DNA from: an uncultured Prochlorococcus sp.
Lineage (GTDB): Bacteria > Cyanobacteriota > Cyanobacteriia > PCC-6307 > Cyanobiaceae
NCBI GenBank assembly: GCA_902518475.1
Contig: CABYGI010000003.1
Location: forward strand, 1-64,000
DNA: 64,000 nt
Reading direction: 5' to 3'
Shown here one piece after another: positions 51,421 to 60,858 of the stretch (positions are counted from its first letter, which is position 1; the number at the start of each line of letters is the position of its first letter). Position numbers and translations under genes: made by a program. The notes beneath the pieces were generated by a model. It worked only from the letters and a program-made list of their open reading frames with translations. It was not told the origin of the DNA and searched no databases.

Positions 51421-52203
51421 ATGCTTCTAAATCTAACTGGCAAAAAAATTCTTGTTACGGGAATTGCCAACAATCGTTCAATAGCATGGGGTATCGCTCA
51501 ACAACTTTCAAAAGCTGGCGCAGAACTTGGAATCACATATTTGCCTGATGATAAGGGAAGATTCGAGTCTAAAGTTAGAGAACTAACTGAACCTTTAAAC
51601 CCTTCGTTATTTTTGCCTCTTGATGTTCAAAATCCAGCTCAAATTGAAGAAATCTTTAAAAATATAAAAGACAATTGGGTGCAAATTGACGGATTAGTTC
51701 ACTGCCTAGCATTTGCAGGACGCGATGAATTGATTGGAGATTATAGTGCTACCACTTCAGAGGGTTTTGATAGGGCTCTTAATATAAGTGCGTATTCGTT
51801 AGCACCTTTATGTAAAGCAGCAAAACCACTTTTTAGTGATGGTGCTGGAGTTGTTTCATTAACTTATTTAGGTTCAGAAAGGGCGATTCCTAACTATAAC
51901 GTGATGGGAGTTGCTAAAGCAGCTTTAGAAGCTTCAGTGAGATATCTTTCTGCAGAACTTGGTCCCGAAAAACAAGTCAGAGTTAATGCAATAAGTGCTG
52001 GGCCTATAAGAACACTTGCGAGTTCTGCTATAGGTGGCATTTTAGATATGATTCACAATGTTGAAGAAAAGGCTCCTTTACGCAGAACAGTCACACAAAC
52101 AGAAGTAGGTAATACAGCTGCTTTTTTATTAAGTGATCTCTCTAGCGGCATTTCAGGCCAAACAATTTATGTTGATGCGGGTTACTGCATTAATGGAATG
52201 TAA
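51421..52203 (+). CDS. fabI: enoyl-ACP reductase (FabI)
   Basis: 260 residues. NADH-binding VTGIANNRSIAWGIA near 12-26, DVQNPAQIEEIF, and catalytic Tyr149, Tyr159 and Lys166 (LTYLGSERAIPNYNVMGVAK) match FabI. It performs the last step of fatty-acid elongation. hisB follows at 20 bases. Confidence 0.97.
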   Translation: MLLNLTGKKILVTGIANNRSIAWGIAQQLSKAGAELGITYLPDDKGRFESKVRELTEPLNPSLFLPLDVQNPAQIEEIFKNIKDNWVQIDGLVHCLAFAGRDELIGDYSATTSEGFDRALNISAYSLAPLCKAAKPLFSDGAGVVSLTYLGSERAIPNYNVMGVAKAALEASVRYLSAELGPEKQVRVNAISAGPIRTLASSAIGGILDMIHNVEEKAPLRRTVTQTEVGNTAAFLLSDLSSGISGQTIYVDAGYCINGM

Positions 52204-52223
52204 ACTAAGTTTTTTGCATAAAA

Positions 52224-52829
52224 ATGTCATCTCTAAGGCAATCTGAAATAAAAAGAAAAACGAATGAAACAGATATTTCTGTATTTATAAACTTAGATGG
52301 AAATGGAATTTCTGAGATTAATACAGGGATACCATTCTTAGATCATATGCTTCATCAAATATCCAGTCATGGTTTGTTCGATTTAAAAATAAAAGCAATT
52401 GGAGATACCCATATTGATGATCATCATACAAATGAAGATGTAGGAATCGCATTAGGCAAAGCATTTTCAAAAGCCTTGGGCGAAAGAAAAGGAATAAGTC
52501 GATTTGGACATTTCTTTGCCCCATTGGATGAAGCATTAGTTCAAGTCACTTTAGACTGCTCTGGTAGACCGCATCTATCTTATGATCTTCAATTAAAAGC
52601 CCCTAGAATAGGCAATTATGATACTGAACTAGTAAGAGAGTTTTTTATTGCCTTTGTAAATAACAGCGGTATTACTCTGCATATTAATCAAATACGAGGA
52701 AGTAATTCACATCACATAGTTGAGGCGTGCTTTAAAGCTTTTTCAAGAGCAATGAGAATGGCTACCGAGATAGATCCAAGAAGATCTGATTCAATTCCAA
52801 GCAGTAAAGGAATGTTAGAAAAACAATAA
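52224..52829 (+). CDS. hisB: imidazoleglycerol-phosphate dehydratase (HisB)
   Basis: 201 residues. Metal-binding motifs [16 protein letters not shown] near 72-87 and the late [15 protein letters not shown] near 164-178 are both present. The enzyme acts in histidine biosynthesis. The carotenoid oxygenase gene follows at 12 bases; fabI precedes it. Confidence 0.98.
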   Translation: MSSLRQSEIKRKTNETDISVFINLDGNGISEINTGIPFLDHMLHQISSHGLFDLKIKAIGDTHIDDHHTNEDVGIALGKAFSKALGERKGISRFGHFFAPLDEALVQVTLDCSGRPHLSYDLQLKAPRIGNYDTELVREFFIAFVNNSGITLHINQIRGSNSHHIVEACFKAFSRAMRMATEIDPRRSDSIPSSKGMLEKQ

Positions 52830-52841
52830 AATAGGAATTTT

Positions 52842-54386
52842 TTGGAATCAGCCACAATTCAGTTGATTTTTGGCGAAGATAGATGGAGTGATTATTTTGT
52901 TGTGACTAATTTACAAGATAAAAAAATCGATAAATTTAATATTTTTAAAAAAGAAGATTGGTCAAGTGCTTATCAAAATGTAGAAAAGGAGCTAACTAAA
53001 GAGCCTCTAAAAATTATCAAAGGTAATAATATTAAAAATTTAAATGGAACATTATTAAGAAATGGACCAGGAATATTAGAGAGAGGTGGACAATGGGTTC
53101 ATCATCCATTTGATGGTGATGGGATGATAACATCAATAAAATTCGAAAATGGTGAGCCATTTCTAACAAATAGATTTGTTAAAACTAAGGGTTATTTGGA
53201 AGAAGAAAAAATAGATAAATTTATTTATAGAGGTGTTTTTGGAACACAAAAAAATGGAGGAATTTTAAATAATGCATTAGACCTAACATTCAAGAATATC
53301 GCTAATACTCATGTCATTAAATTAGGAGATGAAATTCTTGCATTATGGGAAGCAGCAGGTCCACATGCAATGGATCCTGATAGTCTTGAAACTATTGGTT
53401 TAACAACATTAAAAGGGGTACTCAAACCTAACGAAGCATTCAGTGCTCATCCCAAAACAGACCTAAACTCAAATGCATCTTCAGAACTTTTAGTCACTTT
53501 TGGAGTACAAACCGGGCCAAAAAGTACCATTAGATTAATGGAATTTGATAATGCTGGTAAAAATTCTGGAGAGCTCATTTTTAACAGAAAAGATACCTTT
53601 AATGGTTTTGCATTCCTTCATGATTTCGCAATTACAACTAATTGGGCAATATTTTTACAGAATGCTATTGATTTCAATCCTCTTCCATTTGTCATGGGGC
53701 AAAGGGGAGCAGCACAATGTCTAAAGTCAAACCCAAATAAAAAGGCAAAGTTTTTTATCATCCCCAGAGAAAGTGGATTATTTAGAGGACAGCCTCCTTT
53801 AACAATAGATGCTCCAGAAGGATTCGTTTTTCATCATGTAAACGCATTTGAAAAAGATTCTAAAATAGTATTAGATAGTATTTTTTATGATGATTTCCCA
53901 TCAGTTGGTCCAGACGAGAATTTTAGGGATATTGACTTTGATAAATATCCAGAAGGAAAACTGAAAAGATCAATTATCGACTTAAAGACAAAAACTTGTG
54001 AACTTGAAACTTTCAGTGAACAATGTTGTGAATTTGCTGTTGTTAATCCTAAAAACTTAGGATTAAAAGCAACTTTTAGTTGGATGGCAAGCACATCTCA
54101 AAAGCTGGGTAACGCTCCACTTCAAGCCATAAAAAAAATAAATTTAATTTCTAAGGAAGAGATTTTTTGGTCAGCAGGTCCAAGTGGATTTGTTAGTGAA
54201 CCAATTATGGTTCCATCAGAAAACTCTTCAAAAGAAGATGAGGGATTTTTATTTATACTACTATGGAACGGAGAAAGAAGAGGAAGTGATTTAGTGATAT
54301 TAGACGCAAAAGACTTAAAAGAATTAGCTGTTTATGAATTACCCATTTCAATTCCTCATGGCCTTCATGGATCTTGGGTTAATTGA
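52842..54386 (+). CDS. carotenoid cleavage oxygenase (apocarotenoid oxygenase-like)
   Basis: 514 residues, TTG start. Family patterns: GTLLRNGPGILE, HHPFDGDGMITSIKF, NTHVIKLGDEILALWEAAGPHAMD and FLHDFAITTNWAIFLQN, with Fe-ligand His residues spaced as in the propeller (around 195-205, 264, 328, 508). The C-terminal SIPHGLHGSW carries the last His. It cleaves carotenoids or apocarotenoids; the substrate is not known. It is in the fabI-hisB run, but the link may only be position. Confidence 0.9.
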   Translation: MESATIQLIFGEDRWSDYFVVTNLQDKKIDKFNIFKKEDWSSAYQNVEKELTKEPLKIIKGNNIKNLNGTLLRNGPGILERGGQWVHHPFDGDGMITSIKFENGEPFLTNRFVKTKGYLEEEKIDKFIYRGVFGTQKNGGILNNALDLTFKNIANTHVIKLGDEILALWEAAGPHAMDPDSLETIGLTTLKGVLKPNEAFSAHPKTDLNSNASSELLVTFGVQTGPKSTIRLMEFDNAGKNSGELIFNRKDTFNGFAFLHDFAITTNWAIFLQNAIDFNPLPFVMGQRGAAQCLKSNPNKKAKFFIIPRESGLFRGQPPLTIDAPEGFVFHHVNAFEKDSKIVLDSIFYDDFPSVGPDENFRDIDFDKYPEGKLKRSIIDLKTKTCELETFSEQCCEFAVVNPKNLGLKATFSWMASTSQKLGNAPLQAIKKINLISKEEIFWSAGPSGFVSEPIMVPSENSSKEDEGFLFILLWNGERRGSDLVILDAKDLKELAVYELPISIPHGLHGSWVN

Positions 54387-54388
54387 AT

Positions 54389-54964
54389 TTAAGAAAAAAT
54401 TTCAATTAAATCTGGAATAATTTTTTTTAATGCTTTACCTCTATGACTACAAGAGTCTTTAATATCATTATTCATTTCTGCGAAAGTTAATCTGGTAGAA
54501 CTCTCCTCAAAAATTGGGTCATACCCAAAACCACTTTTTCCTCTGGGATTTAAAATAATATTGCCATGACATTTGGCCTCAGATTCAATAATCACTACAC
54601 CATTTGGGGAACAAACACAAATATTAGCAATAAAGAAAGCACTTCTATTTTGAACTCCATCAAGTTCTTTTAAAACTCGTTCAATTCTCTTCTGATCATT
54701 TTCTGCATATCTAGATGAGTAAATGCCAGGCTTACCACCTAGTGCTTCAATACAAATTCCCGAATCATCTGCTATTGAGAAATTATTTGTTTTTCTCGAA
54801 ACTTCACTCGCTTTTTTAATTGCATTATCTCTAAATGTCAGTCCATCCTCTTCAACTTCTAATGATTCTGGCTGGAGTAAGAGTTTACAATTAACTCCAG
54901 CAAGCAATTTCTTATATTCTTGAATTTTACCTTTGTTCTTACTCGCTAAATATAAATTTTTCAC
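54389..54964 (-). CDS. rdgB: RdgB/HAM1-type non-canonical purine NTP pyrophosphatase
   Basis: 191 residues with the GTG start at 54964 (an upstream start at 55003 would overlap the preceding gene and add 13 atypical residues). Signatures: LYLASKNKGKIQEYKKLL, FSIADDSGICIEALGGKPGIYSSRYA and the late SGFGYDPIFEE with SHRGKAL. It removes ITP/XTP/dITP. The start is two bases after the stop of the upstream phosphohexomutase gene. Confidence 0.94.
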   Translation of the reverse strand: MKNLYLASKNKGKIQEYKKLLAGVNCKLLLQPESLEVEEDGLTFRDNAIKKASEVSRKTNNFSIADDSGICIEALGGKPGIYSSRYAENDQKRIERVLKELDGVQNRSAFFIANICVCSPNGVVIIESEAKCHGNIILNPRGKSGFGYDPIFEESSTRLTFAEMNNDIKDSCSHRGKALKKIIPDLIEIFS

Positions 54965-54966
54965 CC

Positions 54967-56421
54967 TTATTTTCCTGCCAAATTTATAAATAATTGCCCC
55001 CACTTTAATAACTCATCTAAATAAGATTCTTTTGGAGCTTCACAATATAACCTTAAAAGGGGTTCCGTTCCTGAAAACCTAAAAAGAAGCCAAAAATTTT
55101 TATCAATTCTCAACTTTATTCCATCAATCTTTGAGATACTTTTTAACTTATGATTATTAATATTCTCAGGGATATTATCTATGATAAATTCTTTTACGTT
55201 ATTTTTTTCTGACTGATCTGGAAATTTAATATCAATTCTTTTATAAAAACTTGGCCCAAAATCTTTTTGAATTTCATCTAAGGTTTCATACAAATATTGA
55301 GATTTTTCAGCAATTCCATTTAATAAAATCATCGCTGCATATAGTGCATCTCTTTCAGGCATAAAGTCACCAAAACCAACTCCCCCAGATTCCTCCCCTC
55401 CAATAAATATTTTCTCTTTAATCATTTTTTCAGCAATATATTTAAAACCAACTGGAAGTTCAAAAACATCTCTATTTTGACTCTCTGATATATTTTTAAT
55501 AATATCTGAACCACTAACAGTCTTTAAAACTGGATAAGAATTATTTTTAATTTCACCCAAATAGCTAATAAAGTATGGGAGTAAATCTTGAGTACTAGAG
55601 TACCTTCCTTTTTCATCAATTGCAGCAATTCTGTCACCATCACCATCAAATATAATCCCTAGAGTTTGCACTTCATTTGTTGTATTTTTTTCTAGTATTC
55701 GATTTAGATCATCTACATAATTTAAAAGAGGTTCAGGAGGTTTTCCTCCAAAAAAAGGATCCGCATCTTTTCTGATTTCTGAAATAACTTCTAAATCATT
55801 AGAAGCAAAAATCTCAGCCATACAATTTGCAGCGGAACCATGCATAGAATCTACAAAAATTTTCAATTTCATTTTTTTCAATCTATTGGAAATAAAGTCA
55901 ATATCAAAGAGGGATTTAATTCTATCTAAATGAAGTTTCTTGATATCTACCAATTGATTAACACCATCTATTTTTTCAATTGAATTTCCTAGCATTAATC
56001 TTTTTTCAATTTCACTTGTAAAAGATTCGTCAACGGAACATCCATTAAAGCTCTTTATTTTTAGACCTAGCCAATTATATGGATTATGACTTGCTGTAAT
56101 TACTAACGCTCCAAGACAGCCGACTTCTTTGGCATAGAAACTGCAAGCGGGCGTTGTAACAAAGCTTTTAGATAAGATCGGTTCGAAACCACATCCTCTT
56201 ACAAAGGGTACTATTTGCTTGGCAAATTCACAAGCCATAAATCTACGATCATATCCAATAATAATTTTCTTTGAATTAACTTTTTTATAGTATTGATAAT
56301 GTAACTCCTGGCACGCAGCAACAACAACTCTTGAAAGATTGGATAAATTAAAATCAAATCCAATAATTCCTCTCCACCCATCAGTTCCAAATTTTATTTT
56401 ATCTAATTTATCAGCTGTCAA
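54967..56421 (-). CDS. phosphoglucomutase/phosphomannomutase family
   Basis: 484 residues. Catalytic Ser in VITASHNPYNW, Mg-binding IFDGDGDRIAAI and sugar-binding IGGEESGGVGFG, then the C-terminal phosphate-binding FSGTEPLLRLY are all present. It interconverts hexose-1- and -6-phosphates; the substrate (glucose or mannose) is not set by motifs. It is minus strand and shares the run with rdgB downstream; the RecB-like gene diverges. Confidence 0.92.
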   Translation of the reverse strand: MTADKLDKIKFGTDGWRGIIGFDFNLSNLSRVVVAACQELHYQYYKKVNSKKIIIGYDRRFMACEFAKQIVPFVRGCGFEPILSKSFVTTPACSFYAKEVGCLGALVITASHNPYNWLGLKIKSFNGCSVDESFTSEIEKRLMLGNSIEKIDGVNQLVDIKKLHLDRIKSLFDIDFISNRLKKMKLKIFVDSMHGSAANCMAEIFASNDLEVISEIRKDADPFFGGKPPEPLLNYVDDLNRILEKNTTNEVQTLGIIFDGDGDRIAAIDEKGRYSSTQDLLPYFISYLGEIKNNSYPVLKTVSGSDIIKNISESQNRDVFELPVGFKYIAEKMIKEKIFIGGEESGGVGFGDFMPERDALYAAMILLNGIAEKSQYLYETLDEIQKDFGPSFYKRIDIKFPDQSEKNNVKEFIIDNIPENINNHKLKSISKIDGIKLRIDKNFWLLFRFSGTEPLLRLYCEAPKESYLDELLKWGQLFINLAGK

Positions 56422-56500
56422 ATTTAAAAGTTCCTTGATTTCTTTTAATTATCTATAATAATTTATATGAGTAAATTTTAAAACCGCCCTTAAAAATAAT

Positions 56501-57919
56501 TTGAATTCTCTTCATTTAAAAAGTTTTGTAAGGTGCAAAAGAAAAGCATGGTTAGATTTTAAGGGCAAAAAATTTTACGAAGTTTGGTCTCCCCATAAAG
56601 CTATAGATAAAATTAATCAGTTTCAAATTTTCTCTGAATTTTGTAATAATAAAATCTATTCAGGATTAAAAGCCTGTGAAAATGGTTATCAAGGAGTAAT
56701 TGGATTAAAATTCAAAGGAAATCTTTTCCAAAATATTAACGCAGAGATACGTCCACAATTACTTGTAAAAACTCAAGGTAAAAGTAAATGGGGACAATAC
56801 AAATATTTACCTGCAGTTTATAAGTTAGGCCACAAAACCACTAAAGAACATCTATTCGACCTAGCTTTTAGCTCTATGATGTTGGAATCTTTTCAAGAAT
56901 CTAAAATTGAGAAAGGATTAGTAATTTCAAGTTTTGAAAAAAAAGTTAATGTTGAAGAAATTTATTTAAATAAAAAATTAAGAAAAAAAGTTTTTAATAT
57001 TTTATTAAGTTTGAATGAATGTTTGGAGGGATTTATGCCAGAAATAACTCAAGATAGAAAAAAATGTACTATTTGTTCATGGCAAAAATTTTGTGACAAA
57101 GAAGCAAAAGAAAATGGATATCTAACAGATATAGATGGAATAGGATCCAAAACGGCCTCATTACTCATAACAAATGGAATATCTGATACCCAAACATTAG
57201 CTTCTTGTAGCGAAAAACAACTTGGAGAGAAATTATCTAAATTCAACGATCAAAAGTATGAAAAAGCGTCCATATTTGTAAAGCAAGCACAAGCTTATAT
57301 TTCTGGGAAACCATATCGCATTTCCAATAAAAATGACACTAACTATTTACTAGAAAAAACATGTTCGGGATTTTATATATTTGATATTGAGTCAAACCCA
57401 GATGATAAACATGACTTTTTATATGGTTTTTTAAAAATAAATAATTTGTTTACAAAAAAAGAAGAACTTATTTATAAACCAATATTAAGTCTCACAAACA
57501 ATAAAGGAGAATCTTACAAGAAAATTATTAAATTACTTTATTCACAGAAGGAATGGCCAGTTTTACATTATGGAGAGACTGAAAAGATAGCAATAATTAA
57601 TATTGCTAAAAACCTGAATTTCAGTTTTGAAGAAATTGATGCACTTACCTCAAGATTTGTAGACTTACATACCTTAATACGAAAGTCTTGGATATTACCA
57701 CTAAAAAACTATGGCTTAAAAACTGTTTCTAATTGGCTTGGATTTGAATGGATGCAAAAAAACGTTAGTGGCTCGAAAGCACTTTATTGGTGGATTCAAT
57801 ATCAAATTACAGAAAACGAAATATTTTTAAAAAAAATTATCCAATATAACAAAGATGATTGTTTAGCTACTCTACAAATTGCAGAATATTTAATCAAAAA
57901 TCAATTAAAGAAAAATTGA
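56501..57919 (+). CDS. TM0106-type RecB-like nuclease with RNase-H-like C-terminus
   Basis: 472 residues, TTG start. N-terminal RecB/PD-(D/E)xK-like part (1-200) with Cys12 and a C189-x2-C192-x5-C198 cluster, the pattern of Fe-S-bearing Cas4 and AddB nucleases. A helix-hairpin-helix (about 211-240, DGIGSKTASLLITNGI) follows. The C-terminal 290-472 looks like a DEDD-type 3'-5' exonuclease: DIE at 295-297 and DDC at 452-454. The layout is TM0106-like; its role in cyanobacteria is unknown. Its 3' end overlaps the convergent ygfZ by 15 bases. Confidence 0.8.
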   Translation: MNSLHLKSFVRCKRKAWLDFKGKKFYEVWSPHKAIDKINQFQIFSEFCNNKIYSGLKACENGYQGVIGLKFKGNLFQNINAEIRPQLLVKTQGKSKWGQYKYLPAVYKLGHKTTKEHLFDLAFSSMMLESFQESKIEKGLVISSFEKKVNVEEIYLNKKLRKKVFNILLSLNECLEGFMPEITQDRKKCTICSWQKFCDKEAKENGYLTDIDGIGSKTASLLITNGISDTQTLASCSEKQLGEKLSKFNDQKYEKASIFVKQAQAYISGKPYRISNKNDTNYLLEKTCSGFYIFDIESNPDDKHDFLYGFLKINNLFTKKEELIYKPILSLTNNKGESYKKIIKLLYSQKEWPVLHYGETEKIAIINIAKNLNFSFEEIDALTSRFVDLHTLIRKSWILPLKNYGLKTVSNWLGFEWMQKNVSGSKALYWWIQYQITENEIFLKKIIQYNKDDCLATLQIAEYLIKNQLKKN

Positions 57920-58738
57920 TCCTACAGACTTATTAATAATAATTTTTCCAAAAATTTCTGAAAAAAAATAACTTCCTTCCTCTAAATATTTTCTTTTTAT
58001 CATTGCTAACCCTGTTATTTGAGAATCAGATTTAAAAAAACTAGTGATTTTGCCTACAGAAATATCCTTGGCAGTATTTGTATATAAATTTTTATCTTCA
58101 ACGTCTAAATTCAAATTAGAATCAACTGATTTCCAAGTTCTTATTTCCTTTTTTAAAGAAGAAACATTTTTTATTTTTGACATAGTTTCTTGTCCTAAAT
58201 AACAACCTTTATTAAAATCTATAAGATCTTGCAATCCAAGTTCAAGAGGATTATTTTTTCCGTTTATTTCCATCTCTAATGAGGGTATTGCCTGATTAAT
58301 CTTCCAAAGTTTTAAATCATTGGGATTTACTAAATTTAGTTTATTTTTATATATTTGAAATTCTTTATCTTCTGTTTTGAAGAAAATAGGCTGATAAGTT
58401 CTCCATGAACTAGATTCATCAATTTCCTGAATTCTATTAATTAAGAAAGGTTCACTTATAAGTACATCGTCCGCTGGAAAAATAATTTGATTAAAGTAAT
58501 CAATTATTTCATTAATGTTACCCGCCAAGATAATTACTTCTAAGTTTCTTTCTAAAAAAATAATTTCAATTAATGACCTTAGAACCCCATTTGGAGTTAA
58601 CCAACAAGTTTTAATAACTTTATTTTCTGAATTAAGAATATTACCAGTTAGTATTCCATTCAAAAATTTTCTGGCATCTTTCCCAGTAATAGAAAAACAA
58701 TCAAATTTTTCAAGCCAAAACTTTTTTATATCTTGCAT
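57905..58738 (-). CDS. ygfZ: YgfZ/GcvT-like folate-binding protein
   Basis: 277 residues. The YgfZ signature FNKGCYLGQET (near residue 180) and the GcvT-like fold are visible. YgfZ proteins bind tetrahydrofolate and help maintain Fe-S enzymes. It follows pyrE on the minus strand (10-base gap) and is convergent with the RecB-like gene. Confidence 0.9.
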   Translation of the reverse strand: MQDIKKFWLEKFDCFSITGKDARKFLNGILTGNILNSENKVIKTCWLTPNGVLRSLIEIIFLERNLEVIILAGNINEIIDYFNQIIFPADDVLISEPFLINRIQEIDESSSWRTYQPIFFKTEDKEFQIYKNKLNLVNPNDLKLWKINQAIPSLEMEINGKNNPLELGLQDLIDFNKGCYLGQETMSKIKNVSSLKKEIRTWKSVDSNLNLDVEDKNLYTNTAKDISVGKITSFFKSDSQITGLAMIKRKYLEEGSYFFSEIFGKIIINKSVGSIFL

Positions 58739-58748
58739 TTTGAAATAA

Positions 58749-59309
58749 TTATAAAAAGTCTTTTATTGTAAACAAACTTTTTAATTTAACATTTTCATCT
58801 TTAAGGGCTTCTAATCCCCCTTCTTGCCTATCGACTATAGACAAAACTTCCTCAACAACATAATTATTTTCGCGTAACTTTTTTATAGCTTTTATCACTG
58901 AACCAGCAGTTGTAACTACATCCTCTAAGACAGTCACCAAAGTTCCTTCTTCTAATAAAGGGCCCTCTATCCCAGCTTTGGTACCGTATTTTTTAATTTC
59001 TTTCCGAATTATTAAACCATTAAGATCAAGGCCTAGCGAAGCTGCCTTAACGATTAATCCACTTACAATTGGATCTGCACCTAATGTCAATCCTGCTACA
59101 GCTTTTGACTTTGAGTCCTTTAACTCTAAAAATAAATCACTTATTAAGTTTAAGCCTTCGCCGTTTAACGATACTGGTTTACAATTCAAATAATGACTGC
59201 TTTTTTTTCCTGAAGATAAAGTGAAATTTCCTCTCTTGTAAGATTTTTCAATTAACCGTTTTAACAATTTTGCTTTATTGAAATTATATTTATCCGAGAA
59301 TTTAGCCAT
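58749..59309 (-). CDS. pyrE: orotate phosphoribosyltransferase (PyrE)
   Basis: 186 residues. [16 protein letters not shown] near 29-44 and the PRPP-binding [16 protein letters not shown] near 123-138 are characteristic. It converts orotate to OMP in pyrimidine synthesis. ygfZ follows in the same direction. Confidence 0.95.
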   Translation of the reverse strand: MAKFSDKYNFNKAKLLKRLIEKSYKRGNFTLSSGKKSSHYLNCKPVSLNGEGLNLISDLFLELKDSKSKAVAGLTLGADPIVSGLIVKAASLGLDLNGLIIRKEIKKYGTKAGIEGPLLEEGTLVTVLEDVVTTAGSVIKAIKKLRENNYVVEEVLSIVDRQEGGLEALKDENVKLKSLFTIKDFL

Positions 59310-59448
59310 TATTAAAAGTTAAATTTTTTTTAAAGATTAGAAGAAAAAAAGAAATCTCACAAAAACTTCCTAATAAGGTGTTTTTTGAAATATTACTTTT
59401 ATATTGTATATTGAAATTCAATGTAATTAAAATTACTTAAATTTTTTT

Positions 59449-59521
59449 GGGGGTGTAGCAATCTGGTGAATGCACCAAACTCATAATTTGGCTAAGGCGA
59501 GTTCGATCCTCGCCACCCCCA
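59449..59521 (+). tRNA. tRNA with CAT anticodon (elongator Met, or Ile2)
   Basis: 73 bases. Acceptor stem GGGGGTG pairs with CACCCCC, discriminator A. Anticodon arm CCAAA-CTCATAA-TTTGG gives CAT; T arm GCGAG-TTCGATC-CTCGC. It lacks the three G-C pairs in the anticodon stem and unpaired first base of initiator tRNA, so it is an elongator tRNA-Met or a lysidine-modified tRNA-Ile2; sequence alone does not decide. Confidence 0.9.
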
Positions 59522-59539
59522 TTATTTATTTGTCTTTGA

Positions 59540-60808
59540 ATGAAAATAACTTTACTTATATTTCTTTTATTTTTACCAGCTTTTTTCGCAGCGAGCGAAC
59601 TCTCTTTTTTATTAATAAGGCCTAGTAAAGTTTTAAGGTTAATAGAAGAAAAAAAGAGAGGAGCATTTTCAATTTTAAAAATTCAAAAACGCTTTAGATC
59701 TTCATTAATTGCTTCTCAATTTGGAGTAACAATTTCATTAATTGCAATTGGATGGCTCAGCAATAACCTGGCTAATGATTATTGGAAAAGCAATATTTTG
59801 TCTAATAGATTTTATGATCTTCTATTATTTTTATTTATTGTTCTAGTTGTTACTCTTATTTCTGGACTAATTCCAAAAGCCTTAGTAATTAATAATCCAG
59901 AATCTGCTGCATTAAGGTTAACCACAATATTCGATGCCGTAAGAAAAGGTATGAATCCTGTAGTTACCATAATAGAATTCTTTGCAAGCGCTTGTTTAGG
60001 CTTGTTCAATTTAAATAACAAATGGGATTCCTTAAACTCAGGTTTATCTGCAGGAGAGTTAGAAACTCTTATAGAAACAGATAATGTAACAGGTTTAAAA
60101 CCAGATGAAAAGAATATTCTTGAAGGAGTTTTTGCTTTAAAAGATACACAGGTTAAAGAAGTAATGATTCCAAGATCTGAAATGGTAACTTTGCCAAAAA
60201 ATATAACGTTTTCAGAACTTATGAAACAAGTAGATAAAACTCGTCATGCTCGCTTCTTTGTGATTGGTGAGTCTTTAGACGATGTACTAGGTGTATTAGA
60301 TTTGCGTTATCTAGCTAAGCCAATATCAAAAGGTGAAATGGAAGCCAACACATTATTAGAGCCCTTTATTTTACCAGTGACAAAAATAATTGAAACATGT
60401 TCACTTGCAGAAATATTTCCAATAGTAAGAGACTATAATCCCTTCTTACTAGTAGTTGATGAACACGGTGGGACAGAGGGGCTTATAACTGCAGCTGATC
60501 TAAATGGCGAAATAGTTGGAGAAGAAATGCTTAACAATAGAATTTATTCAGATATGCGAATGTTAGATAATTTATCCAAGAAATGGTCAATAGCTGGAAA
60601 ATCAGAAATTATTGATATCAATAAGAAGTTAGGATGTTCTATTCCAGAAGGTTCAGATTACTATACTCTTGCTGGATTTATGCTAGAAAAATTTCAAATG
60701 GTTCCAAAAATCGGAGACGTTTTAGATTTTAATAACATTAAATTCGAAGTTGTCTCTATGTCAGGTCCAAAAATTGATCGTGTTAAAATAATTCTTCCAA
60801 AAAGCTAA
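59540..60808 (+). CDS. CNNM/CorC-type transporter-associated protein (hemolysin-like)
   Basis: 422 residues. The N-terminal DUF21/CNNM membrane domain has three or four helices (about 1-150). Two CBS domains follow (about 205-330; VKEVMIPRSEMVTLP, VDEHGGTEGLITAADL), then a CorC/HlyC C-terminal domain (about 340-420; VPKIGDVLDFNNIKFEV). The family takes part in Mg2+/Co2+ homeostasis. It is 18 bases after the tRNA. The dehydrogenase gene follows. Confidence 0.9.
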   Translation: MKITLLIFLLFLPAFFAASELSFLLIRPSKVLRLIEEKKRGAFSILKIQKRFRSSLIASQFGVTISLIAIGWLSNNLANDYWKSNILSNRFYDLLLFLFIVLVVTLISGLIPKALVINNPESAALRLTTIFDAVRKGMNPVVTIIEFFASACLGLFNLNNKWDSLNSGLSAGELETLIETDNVTGLKPDEKNILEGVFALKDTQVKEVMIPRSEMVTLPKNITFSELMKQVDKTRHARFFVIGESLDDVLGVLDLRYLAKPISKGEMEANTLLEPFILPVTKIIETCSLAEIFPIVRDYNPFLLVVDEHGGTEGLITAADLNGEIVGEEMLNNRIYSDMRMLDNLSKKWSIAGKSEIIDINKKLGCSIPEGSDYYTLAGFMLEKFQMVPKIGDVLDFNNIKFEVVSMSGPKIDRVKIILPKS

Positions 60809-60858
60809 ATATGGCTCCTAATAGAGGATAATGATAATTAATACATGGATTTAAAATT

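Noticed and set aside
56501-57919. A CRISPR-Cas4 system
   Set aside because: No repeat array or other cas gene is present in the window; the protein also has an HhH and an exonuclease part, fitting TM0106-like proteins.
59449-59521. tRNA(CAT) as initiator tRNA
   Set aside because: The anticodon stem lacks the three G-C pairs and the acceptor end pairs fully, unlike initiator tRNA.
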